NCBI GenBank assembly: GCA_034668825.1
Contig: JAXDOR010000218.1
Coordinates: 1-11,225, forward strand
From: CANKHA01 sp034668825
Lineage (GTDB): Bacteria > Pseudomonadota > Alphaproteobacteria > Rhizobiales > Xanthobacteraceae
DNA length: 11,225 bases
Reading direction: 5' to 3'
Positions 5,813 to 11,225 of the stretch are shown here, one piece after another. The translations under genes and the position numbers were made by a program. Under the pieces are notes generated by a model. It ran no database searches. It worked only from the letters and a program-made list of their open reading frames with translations, and was not told the DNA's origin. How positions within the stretch are numbered: the first letter of the stretch is position 1; each line of letters starts with the position of its first letter.

Positions 5813-8155
5813 ATGTATCTATCACCAAAAGCATCGCGCATCCGACAACGCGAGGCTCAGAATGCGCGCAACAACCGCGCCGAGATCGTCAAGGCTCTTG
5901 GGCTTGGGCAGATCACCCGCCGCGACCTTTACCGATGGGGAATTTTCACCGGTGCCGGCTTCTTGGCTTTTAAGAACGGGCTCAGCCCCTTCGCTCCGAG
6001 CGCCTTCGGCCAAACCAGCCGCAATAGCGGCGGAGTGCCGACCGGCACGCCGCGCAGCCCATTATTCGGCGCACAAAAATTCACGCAAAGAATGCCGCGG
6101 CTGGCTCTGCAAACCCCGCTCCCGGTAACCCAAAACGGAACCGGCCTTACCGCCACCGCTAGCATCCCCGGCGAGTCGCTGCCGGCGAAGCGGCTGTCGT
6201 ATCACACCGACTTCACTGCCAGTCCATCTAATCCAGCATTCCAAAATCCGGTAACGCATGTGGGGCCGGTCGAAGGCCGCCCGCCCGGCGAGGTATTCTC
6301 GCATCAGCGGTGGAACGAGTTCTTTCCCAAGGTCGGCTACGTGATGTCGATTGCGGAGATCGCGCCGAACCAAAAGTTCCATCCCAATTTCCCCGCGCAG
6401 AATCCGGACAACGTGTGGACCTACGGAACCGGCCGCTTCTCGCAGGGTACGTTGCCTCCGTTCCTGATCAAGGGCCGCTACGGCGAGCCCATCATCACCC
6501 GCATCTACAATAACCTGCCGCTGTCGCGCGCGCAGAACGCCGGCTTCGGACGCAACGAAAGCCAGCTGCACTTCCACAATGCGCACAATGGCGCCGAGAG
6601 CGATGGCGCTGCCAACGTCCATCACTTCCCCGGCACCTTCTACGACTACCGCTGGAGCACGACGCTGGCCCGGCGCGACTACATCAACACCGGCGCCACT
6701 GATAATCGCGCATCAGGGCCCGACAACAGCACCGGTCTTGTCAATGTCGCGGGCGATTTCCGCGAAATCCAAGGCACGATGTGGGCGCACGATCATCGCT
6801 TCTTCTTCACCGCCGAGAACGTCTACAAGGGCAATCTCGGAATGATCAACTTCTACAGCGGCCCCGACCGCGGCAATGAATCGCTCAACGATGGGGTCAA
6901 CAAGCGGCTGCCCAGCGGCTCGCTGCTGCCCTACGGCAATCTCGATTTCGACGTCAACCTGGTGATCTCCGACGCCGCGACCGATCAATCCGGCCAGCTG
7001 TTCTTCGACATCTTCAACACTGACGGATTCCTGGGCGACCTGATGCTGGTCAATTTCGCCTATTGCCCATTCTTCGAAGTGCTGCCGCGGAAGTACCGCT
7101 TCCGCATTCTCAGTGCCGGCATGTCCCGCTTCATCAAGTTGGCGCTTGCCAATTCGAGCGGGGCCGCGGTGCCGTTCAAGTTCATTGCCAACGACGGCAA
7201 CTTGGTGGTGAACCCAATCCCGCTGACCGTGCTTGATCAGCAGGGCACTGCCGAACGCTACGACATCGTCGTCGACTTCTCCACCTTCGCCATCGGCTCC
7301 TCAATCAAGATGGTGAATTTGGCGCACCACGCGGATGGACAAAAGCCGGATCAGTTCCTGACTCTGGCGCAAGCACTGGCCGGCTCCACCAGCGATCCCG
7401 GCGTCGGCCCGATCCTGGAGTTCCGGGTCGTGAGTTCGGTGCCGAGCGTCGACGTCGTCGGCGTCACCCACTTCGCCACCGATGCCGATCCAAGCCAGGT
7501 GCCGAATGGCTTGACCGCGCAAATCCCGATCGTCACCCCGTTGCGGACGCGGTTCGTCGAGTTCGGCAAGTTTGGTGACGGCGGTTCGCGCAATCCGACC
7601 AATCCGGCGGATCCTTTCCAGGCATCTGGCGGCTGTGCCCCCGATTGCCCGGAAACTGCGGCCTTCCCGTGGAGCATCAAAGTCAATGGGCAGTCCGCCC
7701 ACTCCATGAACGCCAACCGGATCTCGATGGAAACCGGAAAGTCCGGCGAAATCGAGCACTGGACCTACATCAACAGAGGCTTCAGTTGGGATCATCCGAT
7801 CCATCTGCACTTCGAGGAAGGCGTGACCATGAATCGCGGAGGCGCGTCGATCCCCGCGACCGAACTAAACGTCAGAAAAGACGTCTGGCGGCTGGGTGCC
7901 GGGGGCTCGGTGACATTCCAGGTCCAGTTCGGCGAGTACGGTGGGTCCTATGTCAACCACTGCCACAACACGGTGCATGAGGACTTCGCACTGCTGATGC
8001 GGCTGCAGTACATGACCGGCGAAGCTGGACAACTGCGGGACATCGTCACTCCGACGCCGAATCCTTCGCCAAGCGGCGTGAACTATTCGACTCCGGAAGT
8101 TCTGCCTGAAGGGCTGCCCGGATTTAACGGCGGGCACAACACGCCTGGTCGCTAA
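5813..8155 (+). CDS. Tat-exported multicopper oxidase
   Basis: This is a 780-residue periplasmic multicopper oxidase, coupling substrate oxidation to four-electron reduction of O2. The ATG at 5813 has GGGAG at 5801-5805. After a 34-residue basic extension comes a twin-arginine signal (TRRDLYR, Arg36-Arg37) and a hydrophobic stretch, so export is by the Tat route. All four copper motifs are present: HFHN (H253, H255) and WAHDH (H326, H328) in the first cupredoxin domain, then HPIHLH (H661, H664, H666) and HCHNTVH (H716, C717, H718, H722) in the last. C717 with H661 and H722 would bind the type 1 copper, and the other His residues the trinuclear centre. The axial type 1 position (five after H722) is Leu727, where CueO has Met, which usually means a high redox potential. 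It is longer than CueO or CotA (about 500) because of long N-terminal and inter-domain segments. The substrate is unknown: Cu(I), Mn(II) or a phenolic compound are all possible. The SCO-cytochrome c gene follows on the same strand. Confidence 0.93.
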   Translation: MYLSPKASRIRQREAQNARNNRAEIVKALGLGQITRRDLYRWGIFTGAGFLAFKNGLSPFAPSAFGQTSRNSGGVPTGTPRSPLFGAQKFTQRMPRLALQTPLPVTQNGTGLTATASIPGESLPAKRLSYHTDFTASPSNPAFQNPVTHVGPVEGRPPGEVFSHQRWNEFFPKVGYVMSIAEIAPNQKFHPNFPAQNPDNVWTYGTGRFSQGTLPPFLIKGRYGEPIITRIYNNLPLSRAQNAGFGRNESQLHFHNAHNGAESDGAANVHHFPGTFYDYRWSTTLARRDYINTGATDNRASGPDNSTGLVNVAGDFREIQGTMWAHDHRFFFTAENVYKGNLGMINFYSGPDRGNESLNDGVNKRLPSGSLLPYGNLDFDVNLVISDAATDQSGQLFFDIFNTDGFLGDLMLVNFAYCPFFEVLPRKYRFRILSAGMSRFIKLALANSSGAAVPFKFIANDGNLVVNPIPLTVLDQQGTAERYDIVVDFSTFAIGSSIKMVNLAHHADGQKPDQFLTLAQALAGSTSDPGVGPILEFRVVSSVPSVDVVGVTHFATDADPSQVPNGLTAQIPIVTPLRTRFVEFGKFGDGGSRNPTNPADPFQASGGCAPDCPETAAFPWSIKVNGQSAHSMNANRISMETGKSGEIEHWTYINRGFSWDHPIHLHFEEGVTMNRGGASIPATELNVRKDVWRLGAGGSVTFQVQFGEYGGSYVNHCHNTVHEDFALLMRLQYMTGEAGQLRDIVTPTPNPSPSGVNYSTPEVLPEGLPGFNGGHNTPGR

Positions 8156-8172
8156 CAAGGCGTCGCCGCGAA

Positions 8173-8192
8173 CTGACGCGTCGATGCGTCAG
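8173..8192 (+). other. RNA hairpin after the oxidase gene
   Basis: CTGACGC at 8173-8179 and GCGTCAG at 8186-8192 form a perfect 7-bp stem with a 6-base loop, 17 bases after the oxidase stop codon. No T-run follows. With the longer hairpin 17 bases downstream, it probably protects or ends the oxidase transcript. Confidence 0.45.
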
Positions 8193-8209
8193 CGCCGCGG
8201 ATAAAATGA

Positions 8210-8242
8210 CCGCCGAAGGGTATCGCAAATGCCCTTCGGCGG
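8210..8242 (+). terminator. Candidate terminator or processing hairpin between oxidase and SCO genes
   Basis: CCGCCGAAGGG at 8210-8220 pairs perfectly with CCCTTCGGCGG at 8232-8242, an 11-bp stem with an 11-base loop. On the plus strand AATCT follows rather than a T-run; on the minus strand TCATTTTATCC follows. It may be a partial terminator, a stability element for the oxidase mRNA or a bidirectional terminator. If it terminates, the SCO gene needs its own promoter in 8243-8340. Confidence 0.5.
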
Positions 8243-8354
8243 AATCTACCAGGACGGCTCCGTCCCTGGGGAAGCAACCGCCTCGGATGTCTGGGCTTAG
8301 TCTGGCGATAGAAGCCTTTGTAAAAAACGCTCTAGAGAAAGCCTGGAGAGAAAA

Positions 8355-9431
8355 ATGCGAAACGCGCAGCGAACTTTTCTGCCGGCTCTCGCAATACTGG
8401 CGGTCCTGGCTGTTCCTTACTTGATCCCATACACGACCGAAGCGCAAAGCCAGGCTCCAAGCCCACAGGTGCAAGAGAAGCGCTGGGGCTCAAACTATTT
8501 CCCCGACCTGCCTGTCGTTAATCAAGACGGGAAAACGTTCCGGTTCTATGACGAACTGATCAAGAACAAGATCGTCGTGCTTAGTTTCATCTACACGAGT
8601 TGCCGGGACATCTGCCCGCTCACCACCGCGCGGATGGCGCAGGTGGAGGAGAAGCTGGGCGATCTCATCGGCCGCGATATCTTCATTTACTCGATAACCG
8701 TCGATCCGAAAAACGACACACCGGAAAAGCTTAAAGAATATGCCAATGCCTACGGCGCCGGTCCCGGCTGGATGTTCCTGACCGGAAAAGAGGAGGACAT
8801 CAGGATCATCACTGGTAAGTTCGGCGACCGCAGCACCAACGACAATCTTTACGACCATAAACTGGAAATCTCGCTCGGCAATGACTCGACCGGCGAGTGG
8901 CAGCGGGATTCGGCCTTCGGCGATCTCGATCGCCTGCTCTTTACGATCCGCTCCATGGATCCAAAATTCCGCAATGAACTGCCCGTGCAGGCGAGCACCT
9001 CGGCGGGCGATGTAGGCTTTGCCTTGGACACGCGGCCCGGACAAGTCCTGTTCAAGAAATTATGCGCGCCTTGTCACACTGTGGGCGTCGGCGACCGCGC
9101 CGGGCCTGATTTGCGGGGAGTCACCGCGCGCCGCGACAATGCCTGGCTGACAAGCTTCATCCAGGATCCCGATAAAGTATTCGCCCGGAAAGACCCAGCC
9201 GCGATGGAGCTGCTCGCGACATTCAAAGGCTTTCGCATGCCGCGATTGGGGCTTAGCGAACTTGACGTTGGGGACTTGATCAGCTTTCTCGGCTCCGAGA
9301 CCGCGCGGCTGGACGCGATCAACGATCTGATTCCCACGGCAGCAAACGCCGGGCCGGAGCCCGATCACGGTGGTCATAGCCACGACCAGCACGACCATAG
9401 CGCTCACAGCCATCCTGAGCACAGTCACTGA
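8355..9431 (+). CDS. SCO1/SenC copper chaperone fused to cytochrome c with His-rich tail
   Basis: This 358-residue protein has a GGAGAG ribosome site at 8345-8350. Residues 1-30 are a signal peptide or anchor (a hydrophobic stretch about 9-25, then TEAQS). Residues about 45-205 form a SCO1/SenC thioredoxin-like domain with the copper-binding TSCRDICP motif (C83, C87) and the conserved His168 in LYDHKLE. Residues about 222-315 form a class I cytochrome c: CAPCH at 237-241 attaches haem with His241 as ligand, and Met295 in FRMPRLGLS is the likely second ligand. The last 21 residues carry nine histidines in an HxH/HxxH pattern, likely to hold copper or another metal. SCO proteins deliver copper to the CuA site of cytochrome oxidases or act as thiol reductants. 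Here the oxidase gene 199 bp upstream suggests that it metallates or exchanges electrons with the oxidase; that is inference. Ordinary SCO proteins are about 200 residues, so the two additions are notable. Confidence 0.92.
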   Translation: MRNAQRTFLPALAILAVLAVPYLIPYTTEAQSQAPSPQVQEKRWGSNYFPDLPVVNQDGKTFRFYDELIKNKIVVLSFIYTSCRDICPLTTARMAQVEEKLGDLIGRDIFIYSITVDPKNDTPEKLKEYANAYGAGPGWMFLTGKEEDIRIITGKFGDRSTNDNLYDHKLEISLGNDSTGEWQRDSAFGDLDRLLFTIRSMDPKFRNELPVQASTSAGDVGFALDTRPGQVLFKKLCAPCHTVGVGDRAGPDLRGVTARRDNAWLTSFIQDPDKVFARKDPAAMELLATFKGFRMPRLGLSELDVGDLISFLGSETARLDAINDLIPTAANAGPEPDHGGHSHDQHDHSAHSHPEHSH

Positions 9432-9443
9432 TAGGAAAGTTCT

Positions 9444-9459
9444 GCTGGCGCGGGCCAGC
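9444..9459. terminator. Hairpin between convergent genes
   Basis: GCTGGC at 9444-9449 and GCCAGC at 9454-9459 form a 6-bp stem with a GCGG loop, in the 54-bp gap between the convergent SCO-cytochrome and pleD stop codons. No T-run is present on either side, so it would be a weak or Rho-assisted terminator, serving both directions. Confidence 0.35.
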
Positions 9460-9485
9460 CCCGAGACGCACCATGCTCCGCACAC

Positions 9486-10856
9486 TCAAGCGGCGTCAGG
9501 GACAACCCGGTTGCGGCCGTCGCGCTTAGCGCGGTAGAGGGCCTGATCCGCGCGCTTGAGAATTTTTGCGGCACTATCGTCAGTTCCAAGCGACGAAATG
9601 CCTGCCGAGATGGTGACCTCCAATTCGCTCGAGCCTTGCTGAATTGGGAAGGGTTCGGTCGCGATGCGCCGGCGCAGGCGCTCCGCGACCATCGTCGCGA
9701 CCGCCATATCGGTCTCAGGCATCACGATGACGAATTCCTCGCCGCCATAGCGGCAGGCAAGATCGATGCCGCGTATCGACTTGCGGATGCGAACCGAGAA
9801 TTCGCGCAGCACGTCGTCGCCCGCGTCGTGCCCATGGGTATCGTTGATCGCTTTGAAATAATCGATGTCGAGGATCAAGACCGTGAGCGGCTTGCCGCGC
9901 GATGCCGCCTGCTCGACAAGGCTTCCGAGATGGCTTTCCATATAACGGCGGTTGTACAGGCCGGTCAGCGGATCGGTGATCGCCATTTCGATCGAAAGCT
10001 GGACGTTGTCGCGCAGCCGTTCCGTATAGCGTTTCTTGCGGATTTGCGTGCGAACACGGGCGAGCAATTCGTTCTTGTCGACCGGCCGCAAGAGGAAATC
10101 GTTGACGCCGATCTCCAAGCCGCGAACCAGCCGCGCATTGTTTTCGCCTTCGGAGATGGCGAGCATCGGAAGGTTGCGCGTGCGCTCAAGCGACCGTACT
10201 TGGCTGCATAACCGCAACCCGTCGAAATTCTCCAAGCCGAGCGAAATGATCAGAAGATCATAATTTCCTTCGGCGGCGTGGATGACTGCTTCGTTGGGAT
10301 CGACCTTCACATCGATCACGTGCTCGCCCTTGAGCATGGCGCTAAGCCGCTCGGAGGATGCCGCCCTGTCATCGATCAGAAGGATGCGGCCGTTGCGGCC
10401 AGTTTCCGCAATAGCCTCTCGCTCCGGACTCTGAATTCCGATCTCCCGTGAGGTCACTGCGCGCATGCGCAACTCGTCGGTCATCATCTTCAACCTGGCG
10501 AGGGACCGCACGCGAGCGACCAGCGCCACGTCGGACACCGGCTTGGTCAGGAAATCATCGGCGCCCACGTCGAGCCCACGCACGCGGTCGGAGGGCTGAT
10601 CGAGCGCGGTCACCATGATCACCGGCAGGTGATGCGTTAATGGATTGGTTTTGATCTGGCGGCACACCTCGAAGCCATCCATCCCCGGCATCATTACGTC
10701 GAGCAGCACCACGTCGCATTCGGAGCGCTCGCAGATCGCCAGCGCATCGCGGCCGTTCATCGCCGTCGTGACGTCGAAATATTCCGCCGAAAGGCGTGCT
10801 TCCAACAGCTTCACGTTGGCCGGTACGTCATCGACGACGAGAACACGCGCGGTCAT
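9486..10856 (-). CDS. pleD: PleD diguanylate cyclase response regulator
   Basis: This 456-residue protein makes cyclic-di-GMP from two GTP and, in Caulobacter, controls the motile-to-stalked change at the cell pole. The domains are REC1 (about 1-120), REC2 (about 155-275) and GGDEF (about 290-453), the standard PleD layout and length. REC1 has the acidic pair D9-D10, the phosphoacceptor D53 (LLDVMMPG), T83 and K105. REC2 has Ser205 where the phosphoacceptor Asp should be, so it serves as a dimerisation adaptor, as expected for PleD. The GGDEF domain has an intact active site GGEEF (371-375) and an RxxD inhibitory site (R362, D365) for product feedback. A GAGAGG ribosome site sits 8 bases before the ATG. 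It follows divK after 12 bp on the same strand, so both are made from one transcript; in Caulobacter DivJ and PleC act on both proteins. Confidence 0.96.
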   Translation of the reverse strand: MTARVLVVDDVPANVKLLEARLSAEYFDVTTAMNGRDALAICERSECDVVLLDVMMPGMDGFEVCRQIKTNPLTHHLPVIMVTALDQPSDRVRGLDVGADDFLTKPVSDVALVARVRSLARLKMMTDELRMRAVTSREIGIQSPEREAIAETGRNGRILLIDDRAASSERLSAMLKGEHVIDVKVDPNEAVIHAAEGNYDLLIISLGLENFDGLRLCSQVRSLERTRNLPMLAISEGENNARLVRGLEIGVNDFLLRPVDKNELLARVRTQIRKKRYTERLRDNVQLSIEMAITDPLTGLYNRRYMESHLGSLVEQAASRGKPLTVLILDIDYFKAINDTHGHDAGDDVLREFSVRIRKSIRGIDLACRYGGEEFVIVMPETDMAVATMVAERLRRRIATEPFPIQQGSSELEVTISAGISSLGTDDSAAKILKRADQALYRAKRDGRNRVVPDAA

Positions 10857-10868
10857 CGGCGATACCTC

Positions 10869-11225
10869 TCAGGCATTTCCGAGAAAATGACGGATGGTCT
10901 CGATGAACTTAGCCACCGAGATCGGCTTCGACAGATAGGCTTCACAACCGCCTTCACGGATGCGCTCTTCGTCGCCCTTCATGGCGAACGCGGTCACCGC
11001 GACCACGGGTATGCTCTTGAGTTCCTGATCGTCCTTCAGCCATTTGGTCACTTCGAGGCCGGAGACCTCCGGAAGCTGAATATCCATCAGGATCAGGTCC
11101 GGACGGTGTTTCCTCGCCAGATCGAGAGCCTCGATGCCGTTGCGCGTACCGACGGTCTGGTAGCCATGCGCTTCCAACAGATCATGAAAGAGCTTCATAT
11201 TGAGCTCATTGTCCTCCACGATCAT
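10869..11225 (-). CDS. divK: DivK single-domain response regulator (5' end cut by window)
   Basis: The 118 visible residues are nearly a complete receiver domain with no output domain. The visible Met at the window edge is probably internal: DivK proteins normally have about five more residues before the IVEDNELNMKLF motif, so the start lies beyond 11225. Seen here are the acidic pair E4-D5, the phosphoacceptor D48 (LILMDIQLPE; D53 in full-length numbering), T78 in VTAFAM and K100 in LSKP. DivK is an essential cell-cycle regulator in Caulobacter, phosphorylated by DivJ and dephosphorylated by PleC; phospho-DivK shifts the kinase-phosphatase balance that controls CtrA. Its gene leads the divK-pleD operon, with a 12-bp gap to pleD. 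Confidence 0.96.
   Translation of the reverse strand: MIVEDNELNMKLFHDLLEAHGYQTVGTRNGIEALDLARKHRPDLILMDIQLPEVSGLEVTKWLKDDQELKSIPVVAVTAFAMKGDEERIREGGCEAYLSKPISVAKFIETIRHFLGNA

Noticed and set aside
5813..9431. Classical cop/cue copper-resistance operon
   Set aside because: The oxidase resembles CueO in its copper motifs, but no copB, copC, copD, copZ, P-type ATPase or MerR-type regulator gene is in the window, so that label is not supported.
10214..10270. Missing phosphoacceptor in the second receiver of PleD (Ser205)
   Set aside because: A degenerate second receiver used for dimerisation is normal for PleD, so this is not a defect.
1..11225. CRISPR array, tRNA, rRNA, intact insertion sequence or phage genes
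   Set aside because: No regularly spaced direct repeats, no cloverleaf or rRNA-like segments and no transposase, integrase or phage structural frame were seen on either strand.

Overview
The window looks like chromosome from an alphaproteobacterium of the order Hyphomicrobiales, probably close to Bradyrhizobium, Rhodopseudomonas, Pseudolabrys or Rhodoplanes. The basis is high G+C, a divK-pleD pair at the right edge, several proteins that resemble families I remember from that group, and two palindromic intergenic elements (1-101 and 1894-1916) of a style typical of those genomes. The placement is inference from recognition, not from a search.

Left third (1-3700): a compound palindromic repeat is followed by a small basic Cys-motif protein. 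A recognisable sigma70-like promoter then leads into a two-gene unit, a secreted right-handed beta-helix protein and a 143-residue protein of unknown function. A second palindromic element precedes a short GNAT-like acetyltransferase that is broken by a +1 frameshift. A DoxX-family membrane protein and a glutathione S-transferase converge and overlap by 11 bp. A 56-residue tail-anchored-looking membrane peptide comes next.

Middle (3700-5812): an exported TPR-repeat protein is followed by a promoter with a perfect TTGACA box and a small secreted protein with six evenly spaced cysteines. About 635 bp without a convincing gene follow, AT-rich in the first part and carrying several inverted repeats.

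Right half (5813-9431): a large Tat-exported multicopper oxidase with all four copper-ligand motifs is followed, after 199 bp with two strong hairpins, by an unusual three-part protein. That protein has a signal segment, a SCO1/SenC copper-chaperone domain, a class I cytochrome c domain and a His-rich C-terminal tail. My reading is that the two form a periplasmic copper-redox cassette: the SCO part handles copper, the cytochrome part moves electrons and the oxidase reduces O2. The oxidase substrate (Cu(I), Mn(II), or an organic compound) cannot be told from sequence alone. This cassette is the most interesting content of the window.

Right edge (9486-11225, minus strand): divK (cut by the window end) and pleD form the conserved cell-cycle / cyclic-di-GMP signalling operon. 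PleD has REC-REC-GGDEF architecture with an intact active site and an RxxD inhibitory site.
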